Source: Flavobacterium sp. N3904
Lineage (GTDB): Bacteria > Bacteroidota > Bacteroidia > Flavobacteriales > Flavobacteriaceae
Direction of reading: 5' to 3'
Assembly (NCBI RefSeq): GCF_025947305.1
Contig: NZ_CP110009.1
Location: forward strand, 3,265,501 to 3,329,500
Length of the DNA stretch: 64,000 nt
A program made the translations under genes and the position numbers. Below, piece after piece: positions 24,833 to 34,864 of the stretch. The notes below the pieces were generated by a model. That model was not told the origin of the DNA, did not search any database, and saw only the letters and a program-made list of their open reading frames with translations. Each line of letters starts with the position of its first letter. The first letter of the stretch is position 1.

Positions 24833-25783
24833 AATTGCTAATAAAGTTCCAATCGCGATACTCACCCATAGCAAAACACCTTGTAATAAAGGCAATAAAC
24901 CCAACGATTTCAAAACAGAACGGTTAAGCCCCGCTCCTATCAAAAATAAGGTAATCGTAAGACCTATTTTCGAAATTGAAACCAAATGCGGTGCAACATT
25001 CGCAACAGAAGTAAAATAAGTATTGCAAACCATCGCCAAAATAAACAATCCGATAAAATAAGGAATTTTCACTTTGCTCGTTTTATTTTTAAAAGCGATT
25101 GCCGTAATCAAAGCCACAGGAATAATCCATAAAGCTCTTGCTAATTTTACAGTAGTAGCCACTTGCAAAGCTTCTGCTCCATATTTATTGGCTGCCCCAA
25201 CAACAGAACTCGTATCGTGAATGGCAATGGCGCACCACAACCCAAAATCATTTTGAGACATATTCAATAAATGTCCCACAAAAGGGAATACAAACAAAGC
25301 AATCGAATTGAGTATAAAAATCACTCCCAAAGCCACCGAAGTTTGCTTTTCATCTGATTGGATTACGGGAGCAATCGCTGCAATAGCACTTCCTCCACAA
25401 ATAGCCGTCCCGCAAGAAATGAGATGAGATGTTTTCTTTTCAATTTTAAACCATTTCCCAAATAAAGTTCCCAAAACAATTGTCACAATTATTGAAGCAA
25501 CAGTAAAGAGAAAACCTTCTTTTCCAGCTGCTACCGCACTATGCACATTCATTCCAAATCCCAATCCCACAACCGAAACCTGTAATAAAATGTTAGTAGC
25601 CTTGTGATTCAAATGCAAAAATGGATGCCCAGAAAGATTGGCAACAATTAAACCCAACAACAACGCTATCGGAGGTGAAATAATTGAAAACAAACAAAGA
25701 AGCAGAAGCAAAACAAAAATAACCTGTTGTACTGTAGTATTGATGTTAAGGAAATTTGAGGTATTAACGCTTTCAGTTTTCAT
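24821..25783 (-). CDS. YeiH-type putative sulfate exporter (UPF0324)
   Basis: About 320 residues from the ATG at 25783 (a GTG at 25804 would add seven). It has 9-10 membrane segments and the family motifs VGLGFGMNVHSA, SCGTAICGGSAIAAIAPVI and AIHDTSSVVGAA. The UPF0324/YeiH family is annotated as sulfate or thiosulfate exporter, mostly from context. A LysR gene lies just upstream on the same strand, as in the yeiE-yeiH arrangement. A minus-strand box GACCTTTG is at 25809-25816. Confidence 0.85.
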   Translation of the reverse strand: MKTESVNTSNFLNINTTVQQVIFVLLLLLCLFSIISPPIALLLGLIVANLSGHPFLHLNHKATNILLQVSVVGLGFGMNVHSAVAAGKEGFLFTVASIIVTIVLGTLFGKWFKIEKKTSHLISCGTAICGGSAIAAIAPVIQSDEKQTSVALGVIFILNSIALFVFPFVGHLLNMSQNDFGLWCAIAIHDTSSVVGAANKYGAEALQVATTVKLARALWIIPVALITAIAFKNKTSKVKIPYFIGLFILAMVCNTYFTSVANVAPHLVSISKIGLTITLFLIGAGLNRSVLKSLGLLPLLQGVLLWVSIAIGTLLAILYF

Positions 25784-25855
25784 TTGTTTTGTAGATTTTA
25801 ACACTACAAAGGTCGATATAAAACCAAGTCGACGCCAATCGTTAAAAACAATCTA

Positions 25856-26752
25856 CTATAACTTTAAATTATAATAACTTGAAATGTTTTTTATAAATAA
25901 TTCAGAAAGAGAGTCGGATTTTCCTTGTAAAGTAACGATATAGAAATAACGTTCAATCGTCAAATTATCGACGTCTAAAATTTGTAATTCTTTATTTTTC
26001 AACTCTTTATCAATAGAATGTATTGATAAAAAAGCAACGCAATTCGAATTCATCAGATACGATTTTATACTTTCTGTGCTTCCTAATTGCATTTCAATTT
26101 GTAAGTTCTCCATTTTGATATGGAAAGGTTTCAAAGCATATTCAATAACTTCAAGTGTTCCAGAACCTTGTTCGCGTACAAGAAACCGGAGCGATTTAAG
26201 ATCGGCAGGAGCGATTTCTTTTTTATGGACTAATGGATTATTAGAATTACAAACCAAAACCAACTCATCTCTAATAAATTGAGTGTATTTTATGGATTGA
26301 TTTTTAGATTGCCCTTCCACAATTCCAATTTCAATTTCTTTATTCAACAAAGCATTTTCTATTTGTTCTGTATTTCCGTTAAGCAAATTCACTTTTACAG
26401 CTTCCAGTTTTTGATGAAAACGGGCCAAAAGTGGCGGAATAATATATTGAGAAATCGTGGTACTCGCTCCCAGTCGCAACAAACCTTTGCGTTCATTGAT
26501 AAAAGTGCTCATATCAAAGTCGATTTCTCTATAAATTTCAAAGATGTTCTTAGTATGCTTCAACAACACTTCCCCCGCGTTGGTGAGGGCTATTTTTGAG
26601 CCGTTTCTTTCAAAAAGTTTGATTTTGTATTCTTCCTCCAATTCTTGAATATGTTTGGAAATAGCGGGCTGTGTTATGAACAACTCGGAAGCCGCTTTGG
26701 TAAAGCTCAACCGGGTGGCTACAGTGAAAAACACTTTTAGTCTAAAATCCAT
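25856..26752 (-). CDS. LysR family transcriptional regulator
   Basis: A 298-residue regulator: N-terminal winged helix-turn-helix (about 1-60, VATRLSFTKAASELFITQPAISKHIQELE) and a substrate-binding domain (about 90-290). It lies upstream of the YeiH-type gene in the same direction, with 72 bases between, so it may control that transporter. The ligand is not known. Confidence 0.92.
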   Translation of the reverse strand: MDFRLKVFFTVATRLSFTKAASELFITQPAISKHIQELEEEYKIKLFERNGSKIALTNAGEVLLKHTKNIFEIYREIDFDMSTFINERKGLLRLGASTTISQYIIPPLLARFHQKLEAVKVNLLNGNTEQIENALLNKEIEIGIVEGQSKNQSIKYTQFIRDELVLVCNSNNPLVHKKEIAPADLKSLRFLVREQGSGTLEVIEYALKPFHIKMENLQIEMQLGSTESIKSYLMNSNCVAFLSIHSIDKELKNKELQILDVDNLTIERYFYIVTLQGKSDSLSELFIKNISSYYNLKL

Positions 26753-26778
26753 AGCTTTATTTTTATCTAAATTACGGT

Positions 26779-28806
26779 TTACAACATCCCATTATACTTT
26801 CGAACAAACCATTCGGTAGAAAGAAATACAGCAATCAAAACCAGCAACCACTTCCAATCAATCAAAGGCGATTTGGTTACCACATCTTTCTGAACGGCTT
26901 TGTATTCCTCATTCTCTAACAATGTTTTTATCAAAGCATCGATTTGATTTGGATAAAAAGCTGCCCCTTTCGTTTGCACTGCCAATTGTTCCAATTTTTG
27001 AACATCTGGATTTACAAACTGCTTTTCAATATCAAAATCCAGAATCTCAAAATGTCCAGAATACGATGTTTTGGAATTCAGTTCCTTTACAGAGAAATTA
27101 TAGCTTCCTGCTGCAAGTCCGTCAAGATTAACTTTATACGTATTGTTTCCTTTTAAAAGGTCGAAGTTCTTGGTTTGTTTTGTTTTGATATTGGTCACAG
27201 CAATGGTCAAACGTGCTTTTTCATCAAAATCATAATTCTTGTTGAAATATTGAGCTGTAATCTCGATAGCTTCACCTGAGTTGTAAAATCTTTCGTGATT
27301 GACAACCAATGATTTTTTGGCATTATTGGAAGCCAAATATTGTATTATCTTATTGATGAAAACATCATATTTTTCAAAGGATTGATTGTCGATATGGCTT
27401 TGCAAACTCCATTTCCAACTGTTTTCGCCAAACAAATAAGCCGTTCTCTTTCCTTGATTCTCCGTAAAACACAACAGAGGTGCTTTGGTATCAATGTTTC
27501 TGATTTTGGCAGAAAGCAATACATTGACTTCGCCATTAATTGCAATCGTTCCGAAACTATTTTGCAAAGGCGGCAAATTTTCGAATCCTAAATTATCCAC
27601 CGCAAAAAGATTAAACTGTGAATCAAAGTCAGCCAAATAATCTTCTTCCTGACCACTCATTTTAAAAATGAAAGTATTTTGCTTCTGGTTTAAAAATGAA
27701 AAGTCAGTACTCGTTCCCGTTATGATAAACGTATTCAGATTGGCTTTTTGGTTCGCCTCAAAAACCGATTTAAATGCCGCTGTTGGCTGATACAAAATAA
27801 GCACATTATAATCCTGTAAAGACTTTATTTCGTTTGGCTTAACTAATACTACTTTATGTTGTAAATTAGATTCAATTGCTCTTTTTAAAACAGCAATATC
27901 AGGATGATTTATTGTTGAAACAATTGCAACTGTTGTTTTCTGATCAATAACTTCAACAGCAAAATTCTTGATATTATTAAAGGTATTTTTTTCAATTTCT
28001 TTTGAATCTATTTTAGCTTTATAAATCTGCAATCCCACTTTATTGGCAGGCAAAAGCACATTTAGAACAGCTGTTTTTTTTGATGGAGAAAAAGAAACGC
28101 TTTCTTTATGCAAAACTTCATTTCCTTGTATAATACTAAAATTTGTGGTTACACTTTTATCTCCGGAATACTGCAAAAACACTTCAACTGGGAATTTATT
28201 TTTTAGAAATGCATATTTATTGACATTCAACTGATTAATTTTCAAATCCAACACTTTGGTTGTGTCACCCAAAATCAAAGGATAAACTTTATTGTTTTCG
28301 TCAAAACTATACACATAATCATTGCCAGAAGTTTGATTTCCGTCCGTAATAATTACCGTTGGATAAAACGCATTTTTATAAATACTCTTCAAATTTTTGG
28401 CAACCAAATCCAGATTGGTTTGAGTTCCCGTAAAAGTTAAACTATCCGATTGTCGAAAATCAGTATCAAAAAGATACGATTGCACTTCAAATTTTTCTTG
28501 AAGCGCCTTATTTGACTTTAACTTTTGGGCTAATTCCAAAGCTTTTTCTTTCGCATTCAAAAAAGAAATAGAACTAGAGTTATCAACCACAATAGGCAAT
28601 GGTGTTTTGATAATTTCGAGCTTACTAGTTGTGATAATGGGATTTATCAGAAGCAACAGTATCGAAAAAACACTAAGAAAACGCAAAAAAGTCAAAAACA
28701 AATACACCTTCGATTTGTTTTTGACTTTATATAAATATTGAAAAAACGACAAACCACCCGCTATTAATACAGAAAGTAGTAGTAATAGAATCGTGTTTAC
28801 AGTCAT
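26779..28806 (-). CDS. VWA-like membrane protein
   Basis: A 675-residue protein with two N-terminal membrane segments (about 3-24 and 36-60), a von Willebrand A-like domain (about 70-180; DNSSSISF resembles the metal site DxSxS and is followed by VIITDGNQTSGND), a long extracytoplasmic part and a final membrane segment (about 648-666, WKWLLVLIAVFLSTEWFV). Similar proteins in Bacteroidota are annotated as VWA-containing proteins without known function. It is next to but not overlapping the LysR and fabG genes on the same strand. Confidence 0.7.
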   Translation of the reverse strand: MTVNTILLLLLSVLIAGGLSFFQYLYKVKNKSKVYLFLTFLRFLSVFSILLLLINPIITTSKLEIIKTPLPIVVDNSSSISFLNAKEKALELAQKLKSNKALQEKFEVQSYLFDTDFRQSDSLTFTGTQTNLDLVAKNLKSIYKNAFYPTVIITDGNQTSGNDYVYSFDENNKVYPLILGDTTKVLDLKINQLNVNKYAFLKNKFPVEVFLQYSGDKSVTTNFSIIQGNEVLHKESVSFSPSKKTAVLNVLLPANKVGLQIYKAKIDSKEIEKNTFNNIKNFAVEVIDQKTTVAIVSTINHPDIAVLKRAIESNLQHKVVLVKPNEIKSLQDYNVLILYQPTAAFKSVFEANQKANLNTFIITGTSTDFSFLNQKQNTFIFKMSGQEEDYLADFDSQFNLFAVDNLGFENLPPLQNSFGTIAINGEVNVLLSAKIRNIDTKAPLLCFTENQGKRTAYLFGENSWKWSLQSHIDNQSFEKYDVFINKIIQYLASNNAKKSLVVNHERFYNSGEAIEITAQYFNKNYDFDEKARLTIAVTNIKTKQTKNFDLLKGNNTYKVNLDGLAAGSYNFSVKELNSKTSYSGHFEILDFDIEKQFVNPDVQKLEQLAVQTKGAAFYPNQIDALIKTLLENEEYKAVQKDVVTKSPLIDWKWLLVLIAVFLSTEWFVRKYNGML

Positions 28807-28880
28807 ATTTTTTTATTTTAAATGATGAATTCTGAATTGTTTGCACATTTATAATTCATCATTTATAATTCATAATTATT

Positions 28881-29627
28881 TTAAGTCAGCATTCCTCCGC
28901 AAACATTCAAAACTTGGCCTGTTACATACGCACTCATATTCGATGCAAAGAATAAACAAGCATTGGCAACATCATCCGTAGAACCACCACGTTTCAAAGG
29001 AATTCCATCTCTCCAACCTTTTACAACATCCTCGCTTAATTTGGCTGTCATTTCAGTTTCGATAAAACCTGGTGCAATTACATTACAACGTATATTACGA
29101 GAACCCAATTCCAACGCTACAGATTTCGAAAAACCAATTACACCTGCTTTTGAAGCCGCATAATTTGTTTGACCCGCATTTCCTTTTACGCCAACCACAG
29201 AACTCATATTGATAATAGAACCTGAACGTTGTTTCAAAAATGTTTTCTGAATCGCTTTGGTCATATTAAAAACTGACTTCAGGTTAACATCAATAACTTG
29301 GTCAAAATCAGCCTCTGACATACGCATCAATAAATTATCTTTAGTGATACCGGCATTATTTATCAAAATATCAACTGTACCAAAATCGGCTAGAACTGCA
29401 TCTACAAATTTTTGAGCTTCATTAAAATCGGCAGCATTAGATTGGTAACCTTTGGCTTTTATTCCCAAAGCATTCAATTCATTTTCCAAAGCTTGTGCAG
29501 ACTCAACAGATGAGCTATAAGTAAAGGCAACATTTGCTCCATTTTTTGCAAAAACTTCGGCTATTCCTTTTCCAATTCCACGACTTGCGCCAGTAATAAT
29601 GGCTACTTTTCCTTCTAGTAATTTCAT
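28881..29627 (-). CDS. fabG: 3-oxoacyl-[acyl-carrier-protein] reductase
   Basis: A 248-residue short-chain dehydrogenase of the FabG type, reducing 3-oxoacyl-ACP with NADPH in fatty-acid elongation. The cofactor motif TGASRGIG is at 12-19, NNAG at 90-93, and the catalytic Ser142/143, Tyr156 and Lys160 (YAASK) are all present. Usual length for FabG. Its likely -7 box (GACCTTTG, minus strand, near 29831-29838) would leave a leader of about 200 bases that contains a repeat element. Confidence 0.95.
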   Translation of the reverse strand: MKLLEGKVAIITGASRGIGKGIAEVFAKNGANVAFTYSSSVESAQALENELNALGIKAKGYQSNAADFNEAQKFVDAVLADFGTVDILINNAGITKDNLLMRMSEADFDQVIDVNLKSVFNMTKAIQKTFLKQRSGSIINMSSVVGVKGNAGQTNYAASKAGVIGFSKSVALELGSRNIRCNVIAPGFIETEMTAKLSEDVVKGWRDGIPLKRGGSTDDVANACLFFASNMSAYVTGQVLNVCGGMLT

Positions 29628-29750
29628 ATGTAAATATTTATTGCTTATTATTTGTCATATGTAATTAGCATAACTTCTGTTAATCTGTATTACCTATTTA
29701 CAGAGATGCTCATTTCATATTCTAAAATTAGTTTATTTTTTTTATTAGGA

Positions 29751-29825
29751 GCTAATCCTGCTATCCGCTGCAATCTTTTGTGTTAAAAAAAAACACAAAA
29801 GGATTTCCACTGCTATCAGGGCTAG
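29751..29825. repeat. REP-like hairpin repeat, copy A
   Basis: About 75 bases with imperfect inverted halves: GCAATCTTTTGTGTT (29770-29784) against AACACAAAAGGATTTCC (29792-29808) and outer parts GCTATCCGC and GCTATCAGGGCTAG. A second copy is at 35356-35427. The spacer 29628-30004 contains this and a second hairpin but no gene. Confidence 0.75.
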
Positions 29826-29889
29826 TTTACAAAGGTCAAATATAATAATAAAATACGGATAGAAAAAAATTACAATTCCAATTTGATTT

Positions 29890-29961
29890 CACAGAGATAC
29901 CCAAAGGAAAAAACACAAAGTTGCACAAATAAAAATTTATAAAACTTTTCGAATCTCTGTG
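29890..29961. repeat. Long-hairpin intergenic repeat (CACAAAG/CTTTG type), copy A
   Basis: Perfect 9-bp arms CACAGAGAT (29890-29898) and ATCTCTGTG (29953-29961) around an AT-rich loop that contains CACAAAG. Similar elements with CACAAAG/CTTTGTG words are at 44273-44322 and 61915-62032. These appear to be non-coding hairpins placed after genes. Confidence 0.55.
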
Positions 29962-30004
29962 CTAGTTTTTGTGACACTTTGCGAAATAGCATAATTTAGA
30001 AATT

Positions 30005-30859
30005 TTAATTTGATTGTGATGCCACAATGAAAACAATAGCAAGCAAAGCCAGACAAAGACCTACAATGTTTAGTTTCGTAACTTTCTCCTTGAAAACAAA
30101 AACACCTACAAGACTACCAATCATTATAACTCCCATATTCATGCCTGCAAAAACGGTAGAGGGATTTTGGGCAAATGCCTGATGCGCCTTTAGATAGAAT
30201 AGGATGTTCCCAAAATTAAAAATCCCAACCAAACCTCCGAAAATAATACTCTTAAAATCTATTTTAGTCTTTCTAAAAAGTATTTCATAGACATTGAAAA
30301 ATATCATTATTACAAGCGCTACCGAAAAAATCACAAATAACGAAATCGTAAAAGGCAGGCTTGAAGTCAGCGCAATTTGTTTAAAAAGAAGATCGATTAC
30401 TCCAAAACCAAGCAATACCAAAGCAGGATAAATCCATTTGTTTTCCTTGTTTTCAGCAGGTTTATTCAGAATAAGTAGTATCGCCGGAAATCCAAACAAA
30501 AGAGCCGTTAGCTTGAGTGTGCTGAATTGTTCTCCAAAAAACAGCCAAGCTCCTAATATAGAGAAAATCAGTGATAATCGTTGGGCAGCATCGGTTTTTA
30601 CAATACCCATATATTTTATAGAAGTAGCCAAAAAAAGAAATACTACAGGCAATAAAATTCCTAGTGGAATAAGAATTCCCCAAGGAGATGAAGCATCCAA
30701 GGCATTTAAATCAGGGCTAAAAAAGAAATAACAAAAAAATAAAGCAAATACATAATTGTATGCCACAATCTGTGTAGCTGACACCTGATAACGACGAGCT
30801 AGTTTAAAAATCACGCCAACAGTCACACTGCAAATAACAGACAGAATAAGAAATAACAT
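30005..30859 (-). CDS. DMT superfamily (EamA) transporter
   Basis: A 284-residue protein with ten predicted membrane segments and the two EamA-type halves of the drug/metabolite transporter superfamily (LIPLGILLPVVFLFLATSIK; AGMNMGVIMIGSLVGVFVFKEKV). Substrate unknown. A minus-strand TATTTTTG box at 30879-30886 is its likely -7 element; porX is divergent from it. Confidence 0.85.
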   Translation of the reverse strand: MLFLILSVICSVTVGVIFKLARRYQVSATQIVAYNYVFALFFCYFFFSPDLNALDASSPWGILIPLGILLPVVFLFLATSIKYMGIVKTDAAQRLSLIFSILGAWLFFGEQFSTLKLTALLFGFPAILLILNKPAENKENKWIYPALVLLGFGVIDLLFKQIALTSSLPFTISLFVIFSVALVIMIFFNVYEILFRKTKIDFKSIIFGGLVGIFNFGNILFYLKAHQAFAQNPSTVFAGMNMGVIMIGSLVGVFVFKEKVTKLNIVGLCLALLAIVFIVASQSN

Positions 30860-31026
30860 AATTCTATTTTTTCATGCAAAAATACTATTTAAACCAAGAA
30901 TTCACATTAAATTCTTCTTCGAACAACTGCAAATCCGATTTATTACAAATATTTTTAATCAACTTTATACTATTTTTAATATTATTTAAGTTCTATACAA
31001 CTAAATTGCACTAAAATAAATTGAAT

Positions 31027-32580
31027 ATGGAGAACATAAAAATACTTTGGGTCGACGATGAAATCGATTTACTCAAACCACATATATTATTTCTGGAGAA
31101 AAAAAATTACAGCGTTACCACTTGCAACAATGGACGCGATGCCATCGATATTTTTGACGAAAACAATTTTGACATTGTTTTTCTTGACGAAAATATGCCC
31201 GGAATGAGCGGTCTGGAAACGTTATCGGAGATGAAAGAGAAAAAATCTTCTATCCCGATGATAATGATTACCAAAAGTGAGGAAGAATATATAATGGAGG
31301 AGGCGATTGGTTCCAAAATTGCCGATTATCTTATCAAACCCGTAAATCCCAATCAGATTTTGTTGAGTTTGAAGAAAAATCTAGATCATTCCCGATTGAT
31401 TTCTCAAAAAACGACTTTGGATTACCAAAAAGAGTTTCGAAAAATCACTATGGAAATGGCAATGGTCAACTCCTATGAAGATTGGGTTGAATTGTACAAA
31501 AAACTAATATTTTGGGAACTGGAACTCGAAAATATAAATGATCAAGGAATGGTAGAAATTCTGGAATCCCAAAAAGTGGAAGCCAATTCCCAATTTGGTA
31601 AATTTATAGAACGCAATTACGAAGATTGGTTTGCTCCAAAAGCGGATAAACCGATACAATCGCATACCTTATTTAAAGAATTGGTTGTGCCAGAAATTCT
31701 CAAGAAAGACAAGCCTGTACTTTTTGTTGTGATTGACAATTTGCGCTACGATCAATGGAAAGCCTTTGAAAGCGTGGTGGGTAATTATTATAAATTAGAG
31801 AAAGAAGTTCCATATTATGCAATATTACCAACTGCTACACAATATGCAAGAAATGCCATTTTCTCTGGATTAACTCCTCTTGAAATGGAAAAACAATTTC
31901 CACAGTATTGGAAAAATGACCCAGAAGAAGGAGGTAAAAACCTATTTGAAGCTGAATTTCTAACGGCTCAAATTAAGCGTTTAAGACTTGATATAAAAGA
32001 AGATTATTTTAAGATCACCAATTTGGCAGGAGGGAAAAAATTAGCAGAAAACTTCAAATCACTAAAAGACAACGACTTAGTTACTATTGTTTATAATTTT
32101 GTCGATATGCTATCGCACGCCAAGACCGAAATGGATGTCGTAAAAGAATTAGCTTCTGACGATAAAGCGTATCGTTCGCTGACATTGAGTTGGTTCAAAA
32201 ATTCACCTCTATTGGAAATTATTCAACAAGCACAAAAATTAGGTTTCAAATTAATTTTGACAACCGACCACGGAACCATTAATGTGAAAAATCCATCAAA
32301 AGTAGTAGGAGATAAAAATACCAGTTTGAATTTACGTTACAAAACTGGACGTAGTTTGACTTACGAACAAAAAGATGTATATGCTGTAAAAGAGCCTAAA
32401 CTTATTGGTTTACCAGCCATAAATATGAGCAGCTCGTATATTTTTGCAAAAAATGATTTGTTTTTGGCGTATGTAAACAACTACAATCATTATGTGAGTT
32501 ATTACAAAAACACGTATCAACATGGCGGAATCTCATTAGAAGAAATGATTATTCCTTTTCTAGTTTTTAATCCAAAGTAG
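31027..32580 (+). CDS. porX: PorX: response regulator with PglZ-type effector domain
   Basis: About 517 residues from ATG 31027 (a TTG at 31021 adds two). An N-terminal receiver domain (about 3-120) has the acidic pair after KILWVDDEID, the phosphoacceptor Asp54 in FLDENMPG and Lys in LIKPV. The C-terminal part (about 220-517) is an alkaline-phosphatase-fold PglZ domain (FVVIDNLRYDQWKAF, LTTDHGTIN). This is PorX, which together with PorY and an ECF sigma factor controls the type 9 secretion system in Bacteroidota; it also hydrolyses oligonucleotides in studied species. porY is not in this window. tsaE, GNAT and alanine dehydrogenase follow in the usual order. Confidence 0.95.
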   Translation: MENIKILWVDDEIDLLKPHILFLEKKNYSVTTCNNGRDAIDIFDENNFDIVFLDENMPGMSGLETLSEMKEKKSSIPMIMITKSEEEYIMEEAIGSKIADYLIKPVNPNQILLSLKKNLDHSRLISQKTTLDYQKEFRKITMEMAMVNSYEDWVELYKKLIFWELELENINDQGMVEILESQKVEANSQFGKFIERNYEDWFAPKADKPIQSHTLFKELVVPEILKKDKPVLFVVIDNLRYDQWKAFESVVGNYYKLEKEVPYYAILPTATQYARNAIFSGLTPLEMEKQFPQYWKNDPEEGGKNLFEAEFLTAQIKRLRLDIKEDYFKITNLAGGKKLAENFKSLKDNDLVTIVYNFVDMLSHAKTEMDVVKELASDDKAYRSLTLSWFKNSPLLEIIQQAQKLGFKLILTTDHGTINVKNPSKVVGDKNTSLNLRYKTGRSLTYEQKDVYAVKEPKLIGLPAINMSSSYIFAKNDLFLAYVNNYNHYVSYYKNTYQHGGISLEEMIIPFLVFNPK

Positions 32581-32694
32581 AGAAAAAGAATATAGAAAGC
32601 AGTTTTCAGGAATCTGTTATTAAACTGTCAAAAAAAAATAGAAACTGCATTAATACTAGGCACAAAAACAAAAAACGCATAACTGAATAAAAAA

Positions 32695-33102
32695 ATGACG
32701 ATTACATTTTCTATAAACCAACTTGGAGCAGTTGCTCAACAAATTTTAGACGAAAATCCAAATAAAGTTATCCTTTTTAATGGGGAAATGGGCGTTGGAA
32801 AAACAACTTTAATCAAACAACTTTGCAAAACATTGGGTGTACAGGATGCCACCAGCAGCCCAACTTTTTCTCTGGTGAATGAATATCAAACCGATACGAA
32901 TCAAATTGTGTATCATTTTGATTTTTATAGATTAAACAAGGAAACCGAGGCACTCGATATGGGTGTTGACGATTATTTATACTCTGGAAATTGGTGTTTT
33001 ATAGAATGGTCAGAAAAAATTGAAAATTTGATTCCAGATCAACATACCATAATTACAATTGAACTTCTTCCCAGCGGTGAGCGTTTATTAGAATTAAAGT
33101 AA
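32695..33102 (+). CDS. tsaE: tRNA threonylcarbamoyladenosine biosynthesis ATPase
   Basis: A 135-residue P-loop ATPase with Walker A GEMGVGKTT (30-38), the SSPTFSLVNEY segment (about 56-65) and FIEWSEK (about 104-110) of the TsaE family. It supports the TsaBD complex making t6A on tRNA that read ANN codons. Size fits the family. Only 9 bases separate it from the next gene. Confidence 0.93.
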   Translation: MTITFSINQLGAVAQQILDENPNKVILFNGEMGVGKTTLIKQLCKTLGVQDATSSPTFSLVNEYQTDTNQIVYHFDFYRLNKETEALDMGVDDYLYSGNWCFIEWSEKIENLIPDQHTIITIELLPSGERLLELK

Positions 33103-33111
33103 TTTAGAATT

Positions 33112-33588
33112 ATGAGTTTAGACACCAATAAAGTCAAAATCATTCCTTTTTCAATCGAATTGAAGGATGCCATCAAAACATTAAATTTGGAATGGCTTCA
33201 TAAATATTTTAAGGTTGAGCCTAAAGATGAAAAGGTACTATCTGACCCTCAAGGTGAAATAATTGACAAAGGGGGATTGATTTTTTATGCCCAATACAAC
33301 AATCAAATTGTTGGTACAGTTTCTTTATTAAAAGTTGACGCAAACACATTTGAATTGACAAAAATGGCAGTATCCGATGAAAATCAAGGACTTGGTATCG
33401 GTAAAAAACTGATGGAACATTGTTTGACTGAGGCAAAGCAAAAAGGAATTCAAAAATTGATTTTGTATTCTAATCGCAAATTAAAACCGGCAATACATCT
33501 ATATGAAAGTTTTGGCTTTATCGAAATCCCAGTTGAAGAGGGCGTTTATGAAAGAGCCGATATCAAAATGGAGAAAGTACTTGTCTAA
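33112..33588 (+). CDS. GNAT family N-acetyltransferase
   Basis: A 158-residue acetyltransferase with the acetyl-CoA binding segment (about 85-105; DENQGLGIGKKLME, QxxGxG/A type) followed by LYSNRKLKPAIHLYESFGF. Substrate not known. It is close behind tsaE and may be in the same transcript. Confidence 0.85.
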   Translation: MSLDTNKVKIIPFSIELKDAIKTLNLEWLHKYFKVEPKDEKVLSDPQGEIIDKGGLIFYAQYNNQIVGTVSLLKVDANTFELTKMAVSDENQGLGIGKKLMEHCLTEAKQKGIQKLILYSNRKLKPAIHLYESFGFIEIPVEEGVYERADIKMEKVLV

Positions 33589-33624
33589 AACTAATCCTAT
33601 TAGGTAACATTTAAATAAAAAAAG

Positions 33625-33643
33625 TTACAAATCTTTTTTGTAA
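33625..33643. promoter_or_regulatory. Inverted repeat upstream of alanine dehydrogenase
   Basis: TTACAAA (33625-33631) and TTTGTAA (33637-33643), perfect 7-bp arms with a 5-base spacer, 28 bases before the ATG. Its position suits a regulator site or the -33/-7 region; no assignment is possible. Confidence 0.45.
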
Positions 33644-33670
33644 ATTGTACCACTTAACACAATTTTCTCA

Positions 33671-34864
33671 ATGTCTATAAGTCCATTTACAAAAGAACAA
33701 CTACTGCCTCAAGAAGAAAAACTAGAAATAGCTAGACACAAAAGCCAACTTTTTATAGGAATTCCAAAAGAGACCAGTTATCAGGAAAGACGCATTTGTT
33801 TAACACCAGATGCGGTGAATTCGCTTACCTATCAAGGACATAGAGTAATGATTGAAGCAGGAGCTGGCGTAAGTTCCAGTTACACTGACAAAGAATACAG
33901 CGATGCAGGAGCAGAAATTACTCAAGATACTAAAAAAGTTTTTGGCTGTCCAATGCTTTTAAAAGTAGAGCCTCCAACAATCGCCGAAATTGAAATGATG
34001 CATGCCAAAACAATTGTTTTATCAGCCATTCAACTAAAAACTAGAAAAAAATCCTATTTTGAAGCTTTATCTCGAAAAAAAATAACAGCACTTGCTTTTG
34101 AATATTTAAAAGATGAAGATGGCTCCTACCCTGCCGTAAAATCATTGAGTGAAATTGCGGGAACAGCTTCCATACTCATTGCTGCTGAATTAATGATTAC
34201 AAATGAGTTTGGAAAAGGACTCTTATTTGGAAACATTACAGGAGTTCCTCCTACCGAAGTTGTCATTTTAGGCGCCGGAACTGCAGGAGAATTTGCGGCC
34301 AAAACTGCAATAGGACTTGGAGCAAGCGTCAAAGTATTCGATAATTCGATAACCAAGCTGCGTCGTCTGCAAAACAACCTAAACCAACGTATTTTTACTT
34401 CTACCATTCAACAAAAATCATTACTAAAAGCGTTAAGACGTTGTGACGTTGCTATTGGTGCCATGAGAGGAATAGAACGTTGTCCCGTAGTTGTGACCGA
34501 AACAATGGTCGAACACATGAAAAAAGGTGCCGTAATAGTTGATATAAGTATTGATACTGGCGGATGTTTTGAAACTTCCGAAGTGACAACTCACGAAAAA
34601 CCCACTTTTATAAAAAGTAATGTTTTGCATTATTGTGTACCCAATATTCCTTCCCGATATTCCAAAACGGCCTCGCTTTCCATAAGCAATATTATCACTC
34701 CATATTTATTGCAAATTGCAGAAGATGGTGGTATCGAAAGTGCCATCCGTTGCAATGCAGGACTAAAAAACGGTGTTTATTTATACCACGGCATTCTCAC
34801 CAACAAAGCCATAGGCGATTGGTTTGATTTACCGGATAACGATATTAATTTAATTGTTTTTTAA
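33671..34864 (+). CDS. ald: Alanine dehydrogenase
   Basis: A 397-residue NAD-dependent alanine dehydrogenase of the AlaDH/PNT family, interconverting alanine with pyruvate and ammonia. Features: IGIPKETSYQERRICLTP near residue 30-48 (substrate site), a Rossmann motif VVILGAGTAGEFAAKTA (about 197-213), and VIVDISIDTGGCFETS (about 288-303). It is somewhat longer at the N terminus than typical AlaDH, as in other Bacteroidota. It lies in the conserved porX-tsaE-ald order. Confidence 0.9.
   Translation: MSISPFTKEQLLPQEEKLEIARHKSQLFIGIPKETSYQERRICLTPDAVNSLTYQGHRVMIEAGAGVSSSYTDKEYSDAGAEITQDTKKVFGCPMLLKVEPPTIAEIEMMHAKTIVLSAIQLKTRKKSYFEALSRKKITALAFEYLKDEDGSYPAVKSLSEIAGTASILIAAELMITNEFGKGLLFGNITGVPPTEVVILGAGTAGEFAAKTAIGLGASVKVFDNSITKLRRLQNNLNQRIFTSTIQQKSLLKALRRCDVAIGAMRGIERCPVVVTETMVEHMKKGAVIVDISIDTGGCFETSEVTTHEKPTFIKSNVLHYCVPNIPSRYSKTASLSISNIITPYLLQIAEDGGIESAIRCNAGLKNGVYLYHGILTNKAIGDWFDLPDNDINLIVF

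Noticed and set aside
25809..25816. Minus-strand GACCTTTG before the YeiH-type gene as a composite promoter
   Set aside because: The bases 22 upstream are GATTG and not GTAAC, while a TTG fits the normal -33 distance.
29831..29838. Minus-strand GACCTTTG before fabG as a composite promoter
   Set aside because: No GTAAC at 21-22 bases upstream; the box alone is not specific.
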